From assembly GCF_014196715.1 (NCBI RefSeq), contig NZ_JACIEF010000004.1:496001-560000 (forward strand): DNA of 64,000 nt, read 5' to 3'. The translations under genes and the position numbers were made by a program. The stretch is from Pedobacter zeae. Its GTDB lineage: Bacteria; Bacteroidota; Bacteroidia; Sphingobacteriales; Sphingobacteriaceae. A model generated the notes under the pieces. The model made no database searches. It saw only the letters and a program-made list of their open reading frames with translations, and was not told where the DNA came from. Positions 50,455-59,346 of the stretch are shown one piece after another (position 1 is the stretch's first letter; every line of letters starts with the position of its first letter).

Positions 50455-50517
50455 CGTCATTCTGAACTCGTTTCAGAATCTATCATCTATTCGTTTTCGG
50501 TCGGCGGGTACCGACCG
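50455..50517. repeat. Family B repeat arm and GC-rich hairpin between convergent genes
   Basis: GTCATTCTGAACTCGTTTCA (50457-50476) is the left arm of family B. CGGTCGG (50498-50504) pairs with CCGACCG (50511-50517) and probably terminates one of the convergent genes. Confidence 0.55.
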
Positions 50518-50528
50518 TTAGGGGAAGC

Positions 50529-50888
50529 CTATAAATGCAATAAAATCAAGGCTACCAGGGCCGGTATCGATTGCACATATAAAATTTTCTTACTGGCTGT
50601 TGCCGCGCCATAAATACCAGCAATAATTACGCAGGTTAAGAAGAATATGGCTACATACAAGCGCCAATGATGATCGCTTATGCATAGCGACCAGATTAAG
50701 CCTGCTGCTAAAAAACCATTGTATAAGCCCTGGTTGGCGGCCAAAGTTTTAGTCGGGGCGAATAAATCTTTTGGGATGGTTTTAAATACTTTGGGGGCTT
50801 TGGTTGTCCATGCGAACATTTCTAACCACAGGATATAGATGTGGATGAAGGCTACTAAGCCGATCACGATTTGTGCTGCTGTCTGCAT
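50529..50888 (-). CDS. DUF1304 membrane protein
   Basis: A 119-residue protein with four membrane helices. It begins AAQIVIGLVAFIHIYILWLEMFAW and has the family segment NQGLYNGFLAAGLIWSL. DUF1304 proteins are widespread inner-membrane proteins without known function. It is a single gene whose upstream DNA contains a family G repeat. Confidence 0.9.
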   Translation of the reverse strand: MQTAAQIVIGLVAFIHIYILWLEMFAWTTKAPKVFKTIPKDLFAPTKTLAANQGLYNGFLAAGLIWSLCISDHHWRLYVAIFFLTCVIIAGIYGAATASKKILYVQSIPALVALILLHL

Positions 50889-51262
50889 TATAAAATAGGA
50901 TTACACAGATTAAATGATTTTATGGATTGATTTTACCTTTAAAGGTATAAAAAATTGAGAATTATTATTGTGTGATTATGTTTTAGCCCGTTGGTCTTTT
51001 TTGCACTGACTGGTGTTTAATAAACCCGATAATAGCGAACACAAGTGAAACGAAGTAAAGCGGATAGCGGGGCTGCTGTTTCCGAAGAGATCTGAACTTT
51101 CATTTTCAAATCCTTTCAAGCATATTGCCTGTTTTGCTCTTTAAGTTTTAGTCTTTCAGCTTTGGTCTTCCTGGTGCCTTTTCTGTCATGCTGTCAGTAT
51201 CAAGTCTGGTTATTTTTTACATTTTATCAGTCTTTCGTCCATATTATCTGCCAAAAACCAAT
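50889..51262. other. Long non-coding stretch upstream of dnaK
   Basis: Contains GATTACACAGATT (50893-50905, family G), the family C block AGCGGATAGCGGGGCTGC (51059-51076) and low-complexity CTTT-rich sequence (51135-51185). No gene recognised. It ends at the sigma-54-like box. Confidence 0.5.
51040..51091 (+). repeat. Dispersed repeat family C (copy 3)
   Basis: AAAGCGGATAGCGGGGCTGC with flanks GAAACGAAG and TGTTTCCGA. Similar to 21969-21992 and, reversed, to 8631-8713. Confidence 0.5.
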
Positions 51263-51278
51263 TGGCACAGGCATTGTT
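51263..51278 (+). promoter_or_regulatory. Sigma-54-like promoter upstream of dnaK
   Basis: TGGCAC-AGGCA-TTGTT follows the -24/-12 pattern TGGCAC-N5-TTGCW with one change (C to T). It is preceded by T as in the consensus (TTGGCAC). It lies 50 nt before the dnaK ATG, a fitting distance. No TAnnTTTG box was seen here. Confidence 0.5.
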
Positions 51279-51327
51279 TAATAGGAGTAGAAATTATAAT
51301 ACTTTAAAAAGAGAAATTAAAAATACA

Positions 51328-53229
51328 ATGGGAAAAATTATTGGAATAGACTTAGGAACAACAAACTCTTGTGTGAGCGTAATGGAGGGCAATGAGCCTG
51401 TAGTTATCGCAAACAGTGAGGGTAAACGTACTACGCCGTCTATTGTTGCTTTTGCAGAAAACGGTGAGCGTAAAGTTGGCGAGCCTGCTAAACGTCAGGC
51501 TATAACCAACCCAACAAAAACGATATATTCGATTAAACGCTTTATGGGTAACAGCTACGACGAAAGTGCGAAAGAAGCTAGCCGTGTACCTTATAAAGTT
51601 GTAAAAGGTGACAACAACACGCCGCGTGTTGAAATCGACGACAGAAAATATACTCCGCAAGAGATTTCTGCTATGATTTTGCAGAAAATGAAAAAAACTG
51701 CTGAAGATTTCTTAGGCCAGGAAGTTACTGAAGCGGTAATTACCGTACCTGCTTATTTTAATGATGCACAACGTCAGGCTACTAAAGAAGCCGGCGAAAT
51801 TGCAGGTTTATCTGTAAAACGTATCATTAACGAGCCAACTGCAGCTGCTTTAGCTTATGGTTTAGATAAAGCACACAAAGACATGAAAATTGTGGTGTTC
51901 GACTGTGGTGGTGGTACACACGACGTTTCTGTACTGGAATTGGGTGATGGCGTTTTCGAAGTAAAATCTACTGATGGTGATACACACTTAGGTGGTGATG
52001 ACTTTGATCACATCATTATCGACTGGTTAACGCAGGAGTTTAAAGCAGAAAACAATATGGATCTTTCTAAAGATCCAATGGCTTTACAACGTTTAAAAGA
52101 AGCTGCTGAGAAGGCTAAAATCGAGTTATCGAGCACAACTTCAACTGAAATTAACTTACCATATATTACAGCTGATGCCAGCGGTCCTAAACACCTGGTA
52201 CGTACCTTATCCCGTGCTAAATTTGAGCAATTAGCGGATAACCTGATTAAACGTACCATTGAGCCTTGTAAATCAGCTTTGAAAAATGCAGGTTTAAGCA
52301 CAGGTGATATCGACGAGATCATCTTAGTAGGTGGTTCTACACGTATCCCTGCCATTCAAGAGGCTGTTAAAGCTTTCTTCGGTAAAGAACCAAGCAAAGG
52401 TGTTAACCCTGATGAGGTAGTAGCGATTGGTGCAGCCATTCAAGGTGGTGTATTAACCGGCGATGTAAAAGATGTATTGTTATTAGACGTTACTCCTTTA
52501 TCGTTGGGTATCGAAACTATGGGAGGTGTGATGACTAAATTAATCGAGTCTAACACCACTATTCCGACCAAAAAATCTGAAACTTTCTCAACTGCAGCTG
52601 ATAACCAGCCTTCGGTAGAGATCCACATTTTACAGGGTGAGCGTCCTATGGCTGCTCAAAACCGTACAATCGGACGTTTCATTTTAGATGGTATTCCACC
52701 GGCACCTCGTGGTGTGCCTCAGGTAGAAGTATCATTCGATATTGATGCCAACGGTATCTTACATGTAAGTGCTAAAGATAAAGCTACTGGTAAAGAACAA
52801 AAAATCCGCATTGAAGCATCTTCAGGTTTAACTGATGCCGAGATCAAAAAGATGAAAGAAGAAGCTGAAGCTAATGCTGCAGATGATGCAAAAGCAAAAG
52901 AAGAAGCTGATAAAATCAATAGTGCCGATGCATTGATTTTCTCTACTGAAAAACAGTTGAAAGAATTTGGTGATAAATTATCTGCTGATAAAAAAGCACC
53001 GATCGAAGCTGGTTTAGAGAAATTGAAAGCTGCGCATTCATCACGTAACTTTGCAGATATCGATGCAGCTTCGGCTGAATTGCAAGCTGCTTGGAACGTA
53101 GCATCGGAAGAAATGTACAAAGCCGGTGAGCAGACTCAGGGTGGTGAACAACCACAAGCTGATGCGCAGGCTCAGGGTGGCGATAACGTTACAGACGTTG
53201 ATTTTGAAGAAGTAAAAGAAGAGAAATAA
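51328..53229 (+). CDS. dnaK: Chaperone protein DnaK (Hsp70)
   Basis: A 633-residue chaperone. ATP-binding domain: GKIIGIDLGTTNSCVSVMEG, VFDCGGGTHDVSVLELGDG, ILVGGSTRIPAIQEAVK. Then DVTPLSLGIETMGGVMTKLIESN-type linker region, substrate-binding domain, a helical lid, and a Gln/Gly-rich tail ending VDFEEVKEEK. The ATG at 51328 was chosen over an upstream frame opening at 51262, which lies in the promoter. It is transcribed alone; grpE and dnaJ are not adjacent. Confidence 0.99.
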   Translation: MGKIIGIDLGTTNSCVSVMEGNEPVVIANSEGKRTTPSIVAFAENGERKVGEPAKRQAITNPTKTIYSIKRFMGNSYDESAKEASRVPYKVVKGDNNTPRVEIDDRKYTPQEISAMILQKMKKTAEDFLGQEVTEAVITVPAYFNDAQRQATKEAGEIAGLSVKRIINEPTAAALAYGLDKAHKDMKIVVFDCGGGTHDVSVLELGDGVFEVKSTDGDTHLGGDDFDHIIIDWLTQEFKAENNMDLSKDPMALQRLKEAAEKAKIELSSTTSTEINLPYITADASGPKHLVRTLSRAKFEQLADNLIKRTIEPCKSALKNAGLSTGDIDEIILVGGSTRIPAIQEAVKAFFGKEPSKGVNPDEVVAIGAAIQGGVLTGDVKDVLLLDVTPLSLGIETMGGVMTKLIESNTTIPTKKSETFSTAADNQPSVEIHILQGERPMAAQNRTIGRFILDGIPPAPRGVPQVEVSFDIDANGILHVSAKDKATGKEQKIRIEASSGLTDAEIKKMKEEAEANAADDAKAKEEADKINSADALIFSTEKQLKEFGDKLSADKKAPIEAGLEKLKAAHSSRNFADIDAASAELQAAWNVASEEMYKAGEQTQGGEQPQADAQAQGGDNVTDVDFEEVKEEK

Positions 53230-53270
53230 GTCTTCATTCCTGAGTCGAAAGTCTTGGGAGAATAAAATAG

Positions 53271-53304
53271 AAAGCGTTTCTGGTTATTCAGGAACGCTTT
53301 TTTT
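53271..53304 (+). terminator. Terminator after dnaK
   Basis: AAAGCGTTTCTG (53271-53282) pairs with CAGGAACGCTTT (53289-53300) with one G-T pair; the loop is 6 nt and a run of T follows. Confidence 0.93.
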
Positions 53305-53335
53305 GTGGGCTAAACCTCGTATATTTTAATGGAGG

Positions 53336-53435
53336 CCGTCATTTCGAGCGGAGTGCAAACGCAGCCGAGAAATCTATCGGGATAGATCGCTCTCCCGAAT
53401 ATTCGGTACGTTCCAGTCGGGATAACGACTTTTTT
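53336..53435. repeat. Dispersed palindromic repeat family A (degenerate copy)
   Basis: CCGTCATTTCGAGCGGAG ... GAGAAATCT on the left and a diverged right arm ending GTCGGGATAACGAC, then a T-run. It contains an inner TATCGGGATAGAT palindrome. Confidence 0.75.
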
Positions 53436-53499
53436 ATTAAAACCAACTGGTTATAAATGGCATTTTTTGTTTTTTGAAAACGAGTGGTCCCGCAAGGTT

Positions 53500-54576
53500 C
53501 TACAACAAATTTTCTTCTATGATATCCTGCAATTCTTTTCCATTTACCGATAATTCGTGCAGGAGTTTAAACTGGTTTTTACACCGGTCGAGGTTTTGCG
53601 CAGGATAATCGGTAGGATAGTACTGATTGCCACTTAAAAAATCGGTTAGAAAGCGTAAAGCCTGCATGTAAATGATGTATTTACCTGAGAATAGGATGAG
53701 CTCTTTCTCTGTTGGGGTTAAAATACTTTTCATTTCGGCTAAATAGCCTTTTATCATCGCTTCAAAATAAGGCAACCGTATGTTTATTTTATCCAGATCA
53801 GTTTCATTCTCTGAGAAGGCACAGAGATAAGTACGCATCATGTCGCCCAGGTCAGAAATAAATTTTCCGGGCATGATGGTATCCAGGTCAATTACACAAA
53901 TTCCCTCATTCGTTTTTTCGTCGAGTAAAACATTACTTATTTTGGTGTCATGGTGCATTACCCGGTCGGGGAAATCAGCACGATGCAAATAGGAAAGGTA
54001 ATAATCGAGGATGTATTTATGGGATAAAGCATTTTCTACCTGTGCTTTTGCAGTTTCTTTAAGCTTTTCGTTTGCCTGGTTTAATGTCAATGTAAACTGT
54101 TCATACCTCAACTTTAAGTCATGAAAACCCGGAATAGTAGGTTCGAGTGTTTTGGCATCAAATTTATCCAGCAACCTGCTCAGTTTACCAAATTGTTTGG
54201 CCGCCTCGTAAGCCTGTTTGGGATCGGCCAAAACATCTAAAGAGATGGTATTGGACACAAATGGTAACATCCGCCAATATTCCTGCTTAATGTGCGCCAT
54301 TTCGTCACCGTTTTTCGTATAAACAGGCTTGATAAAAAGATATTCAGGAGAAGTCAGGCTGAGGTAATCGGCAATTGCCCGGAGGTTGTTGGCAATAGCC
54401 TGAGGCGATTTAAAAACCGAAGTATTAATGTTTTGAAGGATGTACTTCTTTTCCTCTGTTTTGGGAGAAAGCAAATAAGTACGGTTAATTAATCCCGTAC
54501 CTATTTGCGTAATTTTTGTATTTTCTTTAGTATATCCGTATGCTGCTAAAACCTCGGAATCTAAATTTAATTCCAT
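53500..54576 (-). CDS. Phosphotransferase (APH/choline-kinase fold), NahK-like sugar kinase
   Basis: A 358-residue kinase-fold enzyme. The N-lobe has QIGTGLINRTYLL and KYILQNIN; the catalytic loop is VMHHDTKISNVLLDE and the metal-binding motif VIDLDTIM. A C-lobe helix DLGDMMRTYL follows. It overlaps by 10 bp the end of a nucleotidyltransferase gene upstream. This combination resembles anomeric sugar kinases (N-acetylhexosamine 1-kinase) followed by nucleotide-sugar formation. The sugar is not known. Confidence 0.83.
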   Translation of the reverse strand: MELNLDSEVLAAYGYTKENTKITQIGTGLINRTYLLSPKTEEKKYILQNINTSVFKSPQAIANNLRAIADYLSLTSPEYLFIKPVYTKNGDEMAHIKQEYWRMLPFVSNTISLDVLADPKQAYEAAKQFGKLSRLLDKFDAKTLEPTIPGFHDLKLRYEQFTLTLNQANEKLKETAKAQVENALSHKYILDYYLSYLHRADFPDRVMHHDTKISNVLLDEKTNEGICVIDLDTIMPGKFISDLGDMMRTYLCAFSENETDLDKINIRLPYFEAMIKGYLAEMKSILTPTEKELILFSGKYIIYMQALRFLTDFLSGNQYYPTDYPAQNLDRCKNQFKLLHELSVNGKELQDIIEENLL

Positions 54577-55466
54577 AGTTTTTCCGGGTATGTTCCGTTC
54601 TTAACCAATTGGTCAATACTATCCTGAACATAAGGTTTGTCTTCTTTATAGGTTACCCCAAACCATTTGTTATCGGTAGGTATCACTTTAAAGGTTGCAA
54701 TATTGCTTTTTACAAGGTTTTCGCCAATTAATGGGATAAAGAATTCTGCTTTAGGCTTGTCTTTATTTGCTTCTGCAAATTCCCGGAATAATTCTTCGGT
54801 AATTTTGAAAACAGCAGGTGTAAAGCCCCAGAAATTCATTGAAACCGGAGTTTCATAGCTTAAAGGAAACTCTTCGCCGTTTTCTTCATAAAAAATATTA
54901 CCATCTTTAGGATAAACTTTGGTACGCTCAACAATTTCTTCCAGGTTACCAGCTGCATCTACTTTACAAACACCGCGCGAAACTGCACCAAATTCTGATA
55001 AAGTTTTACCAATCTGGTACCCAATGATTGCGTAATTGCTATCGGTTACTTCTGTAGTTAAGAAATCAACCATTTTCTTAAAAGCATCAAAACCATAATA
55101 ATCGTCAGCGTTAATTACGCAGAACGGTTCTTTAATTACGTTTCTGCCCGACAAGATTGCATGTGCAGTACCCCAGGGTTTTTCTCTATAAATTTCTTCC
55201 TCTATGCCGAACTGTTTTAAATCAAAATTTTGGAAAACGTAATCTGTTTCTATCCTTCCTGCAAGTTTAGGTTCGAAAATAGCTTTAAAATTATCTACAA
55301 ACTCCTCTTTAATGATAAATACAACTTTACCGAAACCGGCATTTATCGCATCATATATTGAATAATCGATAATGGTTTCTCCATTGGGGCCAAAACCATC
55401 TATCTGTTTCATGCTTCCGTAACGGCTTGCCATTCCGGCAGCCAATATTAATAAGGTGGGTTTCAT
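54567..55466 (-). CDS. Sugar-phosphate nucleotidyltransferase
   Basis: A 299-residue NTP-transferase: the signature LAAGMASRYGSMKQIDGFGPNGE stands at the N-terminus, NADDYYGFDAF holds the metal aspartate, and GVTYKEDKPYV is near the C-terminus. It transfers a nucleoside monophosphate to a sugar 1-phosphate. Gene overlap with the kinase indicates a shared operon and pathway, probably salvage of a free sugar into a nucleotide sugar. Confidence 0.88.
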   Translation of the reverse strand: MKPTLLILAAGMASRYGSMKQIDGFGPNGETIIDYSIYDAINAGFGKVVFIIKEEFVDNFKAIFEPKLAGRIETDYVFQNFDLKQFGIEEEIYREKPWGTAHAILSGRNVIKEPFCVINADDYYGFDAFKKMVDFLTTEVTDSNYAIIGYQIGKTLSEFGAVSRGVCKVDAAGNLEEIVERTKVYPKDGNIFYEENGEEFPLSYETPVSMNFWGFTPAVFKITEELFREFAEANKDKPKAEFFIPLIGENLVKSNIATFKVIPTDNKWFGVTYKEDKPYVQDSIDQLVKNGTYPEKLWN

Positions 55467-55587
55467 TTATGTTTATTGTTTTATTCTTAAGGCCGGGCCT
55501 CTAATGTTTAATGTTGTGTTTATTATCTGATTATTTTTTTTCGGGACCGGAATATAATTTCGCGAAATTAATAATAGTAGTTTAATT

Positions 55588-56244
55588 TTAATTTAAGTAT
55601 GCAAATAGCTTCTTTAAATCTTCATCATTTTTTAAGTCAATTTTTTCCTTTTTAAGGTAATCATTCAATTGCTGTTCTTTTGAAGGAAATAAAGTGCTAA
55701 TGGCTTTCCTGTTAGGCGTAATTTTAGAAATCTTACCATCAGAAAGGGCAAAGTAGTTAAGTGTTGTATTAAAAGATTTATTGATTAAAGCAGAACCATA
55801 TTCTTTGCTCTCAGTAATTACTTTGTTTGTCTTTTTGAATAATGAAATCGGTCCGGAAAATATAACTTCATAATAGGATAAAGCATTATAGTGATCTATT
55901 GCCGGTAATCCGTTTACAAACTTAGCTGAAGTGCCTGAAATAAGGTTATTAAGCTCAAATGCTATTACGGGTTCTACAAAATACATCTGATTGCCATTCT
56001 CATGTTTAAAGATTAGCTTATCGTCCATTACATTATACTTTAACGGAACATCGACATATTGTTTTCCAGATTTTGTAGTTACCTTTCCAAAGGTCCAATT
56101 ATCCGACAGGTAAGGAGAGCCTTTTACATCCTCGTATTTGATTTCTCTCAGCATTGTGCCCTGTACATCTGCAAATGGGGTAAGCGCATACTGGCTATAC
56201 GATTTTAGCGAAATAAAAGTGAGCATTAAAAATATATACTTCAT
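55588..56244 (-). CDS. Hypothetical secreted protein
   Basis: A 218-residue protein with signal peptide KYIFLMLTFISLKSYSQ. The mature part is beta-rich and has KYEDVKGSPYLSDNWTFG and KLIFKHENGNQMYFVEPVIAFEL; the end is a lysine/aspartate-rich helix (LNDYLKKEKIDLKNDEDLKKL). It starts 11 bp after the HerA-like ATPase gene and is probably in its operon. It belongs to a family of Bacteroidota envelope proteins of unknown function. Confidence 0.72.
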   Translation of the reverse strand: MKYIFLMLTFISLKSYSQYALTPFADVQGTMLREIKYEDVKGSPYLSDNWTFGKVTTKSGKQYVDVPLKYNVMDDKLIFKHENGNQMYFVEPVIAFELNNLISGTSAKFVNGLPAIDHYNALSYYEVIFSGPISLFKKTNKVITESKEYGSALINKSFNTTLNYFALSDGKISKITPNRKAISTLFPSKEQQLNDYLKKEKIDLKNDEDLKKLFAYLN

Positions 56245-56255
56245 AAAGCTGATTT

Positions 56256-57830
56256 TTAAAATCCGAAAAGTCCGCCACCCGTTTTTGATCGTGTTTTTTT
56301 CCCAGTAAGCATACCAAAAATGCCACGTACAATTTCTTTGCCTATTTGACGTGTGATCGTTGCACCCATAACCTTCTCAACAAGGCTTTTTTCACCTGGT
56401 TTAGGTTTATTGTCTTCTTCTGCCTGCTTTTGCGCTTCAATCTCCTGTTTTTGTTGTTCGGCTGCAGCAGTTTGGTCGTTAATGCGTTTAACTAATAGCT
56501 CATAAGCACTTTCCGGGTCGATAGTTTCTTTGTATTTGGTGTACATCGGACTGGCGTGAACCAATTGATCAAAGTCTGCCGCAGTTAACGGGCCCATAAC
56601 GGCTCTTGGTGGGGTGAGCATTGTTGCCGAAACCTCTGTTGGGATACCTTTCTCATTGAGTACGGTAACCAAAGCCTGTCCGGTTCCTAAAGAAGTTAAT
56701 ATTTTATCAATCTCGTAAAAGTCTGATTTAGGATAAGTATTAACCGTCTTTTTTAAGGCATCAACATCATTCGGGGTAAAAGCGCGTAAGGCATGTTGAA
56801 CACGGTTCCCCAATTGACCCAAAACACTTTCCGGAACATCGCTTGGTGCCTGTGTACAAAAGAAAACGCCGATCCCTTTTGAACGGATTAACCTGATGAT
56901 GGTTTCTATCTGTTCTAAAAATGCTTTTGATGAGTTTTTGAACAATAAATGTGCTTCATCAAAAAAGAATACGAGTTTTGGCTTATCCAGGTCGCCAACC
57001 TCCGGCATGGTATTAAATAATTCGGCCAATAAGCTGAGTAAAAAAGTTGAATAGAGTACCGGCTGATTCTGGACGTCGGAAATGTTTAATAAGCTGATGG
57101 CTCCTTTGCCATCGATCCGTTCGAAAAGATCTTCTATATCAAACGATTTTTCTCCAAACATACCACCTAATCCCTGCTGCTCTATAGCAACGATTTTTCT
57201 AAGCATGGTACCTGCAGTAGCCGCTGAAATACTGCCATAACTGCTTTTAATTTCGGCAGCACCAGCACCTTCTGAAAGGTAGGATACCAATTTTTTCAGG
57301 TCGTTTAAATCGATTATTGGTAGTTTATTATCATCCGCATACTTAAAGATAACAGCCAAAACACCAGCTTGTGTATCATTTAAATCTAAAATCTTTGATA
57401 ATAGCGTAGGGCCGAATTCTAACACGGTTGCTCGCATTTGTGCGCCCATTTTACCGGAAAGCGAATAAATCTCAACAGGAAAACCCGTTGGAGAAAAAGC
57501 CTTATTAAGTTGTTTTGCCCTTTCTTCGATTTTGGGGTTCACTGCTCCGGGCTGGTTCAGGCCTGATAAATCTCCTTTAACATCTAACATAAAAACCGGA
57601 ACCCCGGCGTCTGATAGCTGTTCTGCAAGCAATTGTAGCGTACGCGTTTTACCTGTTCCCGTAGCTCCGGCAATCAGACCGTGTCTATTCATCATTTTTA
57701 ATGATAAATTAACTTCGGCTTCGCTGTAAACCTGACCGTCTAAAATTCCGGCGCCTAAATAAATGTACGAGCCCGTTGGGGCATAGGATAATTTTATTTT
57801 TTCGATGAATTTTGAAGAAAGATCGCTCAT
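56256..57830 (-). CDS. HerA/YjgR-type ATPase (DUF853)
   Basis: A 524-residue P-loop ATPase of the HerA-FtsK group. Walker A GATGTGKT (55-62), VFMLDVKGDLSGLN, Walker B LVFFFDEAHLLF and GQLGNRVQHALRAFTP are all visible. A basic coiled segment (KQEIEAQKQAEEDNKPKPG) lies near the C-terminus, and the end is glycine-rich (KTGGGLFGF). E. coli YjgR is the best-known relative; the physiological role is not established. HerA enzymes also occur in defence systems, but no nuclease partner is adjacent. Confidence 0.9.
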   Translation of the reverse strand: MSDLSSKFIEKIKLSYAPTGSYIYLGAGILDGQVYSEAEVNLSLKMMNRHGLIAGATGTGKTRTLQLLAEQLSDAGVPVFMLDVKGDLSGLNQPGAVNPKIEERAKQLNKAFSPTGFPVEIYSLSGKMGAQMRATVLEFGPTLLSKILDLNDTQAGVLAVIFKYADDNKLPIIDLNDLKKLVSYLSEGAGAAEIKSSYGSISAATAGTMLRKIVAIEQQGLGGMFGEKSFDIEDLFERIDGKGAISLLNISDVQNQPVLYSTFLLSLLAELFNTMPEVGDLDKPKLVFFFDEAHLLFKNSSKAFLEQIETIIRLIRSKGIGVFFCTQAPSDVPESVLGQLGNRVQHALRAFTPNDVDALKKTVNTYPKSDFYEIDKILTSLGTGQALVTVLNEKGIPTEVSATMLTPPRAVMGPLTAADFDQLVHASPMYTKYKETIDPESAYELLVKRINDQTAAAEQQKQEIEAQKQAEEDNKPKPGEKSLVEKVMGATITRQIGKEIVRGIFGMLTGKKTRSKTGGGLFGF

Positions 57831-57924
57831 TTTTTAAAATTAGATTGCCAATTTAAGAAAGATATCTTAAAAAGGCCGTGTTTTTATTGGCACTTTTAAT
57901 CCGAAATACTGCACAAACGGTTGT

Positions 57925-58230
57925 TTAGTATGGCTGGTTAAGTTGTTTATAATAGTTTAGCTCGTTTTGAAGTGCCGTTATTTCCTGTTGCATATTCTGC
58001 AGCTGATCGAGCAGATGTGAAACGGCATGAATACCTTCGAGGTTAATCTGCAGGTCGTTTGCCAAACGCAGATACTGCTCCAGTTTGGATAATTCATCAA
58101 CAGGCAGAAACAAAGATTGTTTTTTAATGGTGGTGTGGATGAGTCCGAAATCTTCAAGAGATTGGATAAAATTGATTTCCACATGATGATAAGCACAAAT
58201 ATCTTCTACTGGTATTAGATAGGTTTCCAT
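57925..58230 (-). CDS. cbpM: Chaperone modulator CbpM
   Basis: A 101-residue protein: VEDICAYHHVEINFIQSLEDFGLI (MerR-like helix-turn-helix) followed by a coiled coil with LDQLQNMQQEITALQNELNYYK. CbpM binds the J-domain of CbpA and blocks its action. It starts 5 bp after the cbpA gene. Confidence 0.88.
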   Translation of the reverse strand: METYLIPVEDICAYHHVEINFIQSLEDFGLIHTTIKKQSLFLPVDELSKLEQYLRLANDLQINLEGIHAVSHLLDQLQNMQQEITALQNELNYYKQLNQPY

Positions 58231-58235
58231 AATGA

Positions 58236-59135
58236 TCAGAATTTGGAAAGTTTTTTGAATAGTTCTTTTTGTTCGGCATTTAGATTGGTTGGTATCTTAA
58301 CCCGCCATTTAATATACAGATCGCCAAACTGATTATCTTTTTTGTAAACCGGAAATCCTTTGCCTTTTAAACGAAGGGTAGTATCGGGCTGTGTGCTTTC
58401 AGGTATTTTAAGCTTTACCTTACCATTCAGTGTTTCCACAATTTTTTCACCCCCTAAAACCGCGGTATACAGATCTACTTCTTCCTGGATATAAATATCG
58501 TTTCCTTTCCGTTTGAATTTTGGATCATCACTGATGTTGAATTTAATAAACAGGTCGCCCGGAGGGCCATTGTTAACACCTGGCGCCCCATAGCCCGGAA
58601 GTTTGATCTTTTGCCCGTTTTCTACCCCTGCCGGGATGGTAATACGGACCTGTTTGCCATTTACGGTTAAGGTTTGTTTGTGGGTGGTATAGGCATCGAG
58701 CAGGTTTAACTGTAAATCAGCATTGTAATCCTGGCCTTTAAATGGCGAATTCCGGCTGCTTCTGCCGCCACCGCCACCAAACATGGAAGAAAAGAAATCA
58801 GAAAAATCATCACTACCAAAACCACCCGAATAGCTGCTGCCTCCTCCATAACTTCCACTATTTGATTGGTACTGCCTGCGCTGTTGTTCCTGGGCGTCTA
58901 ATTGGTCGGCATGTTGCCAATCCTTACCGTATTTATCATATTTCTTCCTTTTCTCCGGATCGCTCAATACTTCGTTCGCTTCGTTGATCTGCTGAAACTT
59001 TTTATTGGCCTCCTCATTGTTGGGATTGAGGTCGGGATGATGTTTCCGGGCTAGTTTTCGATAAGCTTTTTTAATATCCTCTGTACTTGCATCTTTTTTT
59101 AAATCGAGGATTTTATAATAGTCTATGTAGTCCAT
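58236..59135 (-). CDS. cbpA: DnaJ-type cochaperone CbpA
   Basis: A 299-residue class B J-protein. The J-domain is at residues 1-68 with HPD at 33-35. A Gly/Ser-rich linker (QSNSGSYGGGSSYSGGFG) follows, then the C-terminal peptide-binding domain (VRITIPAGVENGQKIKLPGYG, VDLYTAVLGGEKIVETLNG). No zinc-finger cysteines are present, which separates it from DnaJ. The cbpM gene follows in the operon. Confidence 0.93.
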   Translation of the reverse strand: MDYIDYYKILDLKKDASTEDIKKAYRKLARKHHPDLNPNNEEANKKFQQINEANEVLSDPEKRKKYDKYGKDWQHADQLDAQEQQRRQYQSNSGSYGGGSSYSGGFGSDDFSDFFSSMFGGGGGRSSRNSPFKGQDYNADLQLNLLDAYTTHKQTLTVNGKQVRITIPAGVENGQKIKLPGYGAPGVNNGPPGDLFIKFNISDDPKFKRKGNDIYIQEEVDLYTAVLGGEKIVETLNGKVKLKIPESTQPDTTLRLKGKGFPVYKKDNQFGDLYIKWRVKIPTNLNAEQKELFKKLSKF

Positions 59136-59296
59136 ATTGGCTTAACAAATTAATTATGGGAATGTTCAATTTTAATACATAAATGTAAGGTTTTAAAGTG
59201 ATATGGGCATAGGGTGAAGAGCGATGGTATGGAGAAGAAGATTAAGCAGTTTAAGGCAGATCTTTCGATAAGATTTGGATGGTAATGCCGTAAAAC

Positions 59297-59324
59297 AAAA
59301 AAAGTGCCTCCATGGAGGCACTTT
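59297..59324 (-). terminator. Terminator downstream of the S9 peptidase
   Basis: AAAGTGCCTCCATGGAGGCACTTT (59301-59324) is a perfect palindrome. Read on the minus strand it is followed by a T7 run. Confidence 0.92.
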
Positions 59325-59346
59325 AACCGATAAAGATAACGGTAAT

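Noticed and set aside
56256..57830. HerA-type ATPase as part of a defence system
   Set aside because: No nuclease, Sir2, DUF4297 or similar partner is adjacent; it matches the stand-alone DUF853/YjgR family.
57883..57905. Second sigma-54-like TTGGCAC
   Set aside because: TTGGCAC is present but no TTGC-like element follows at the right distance.
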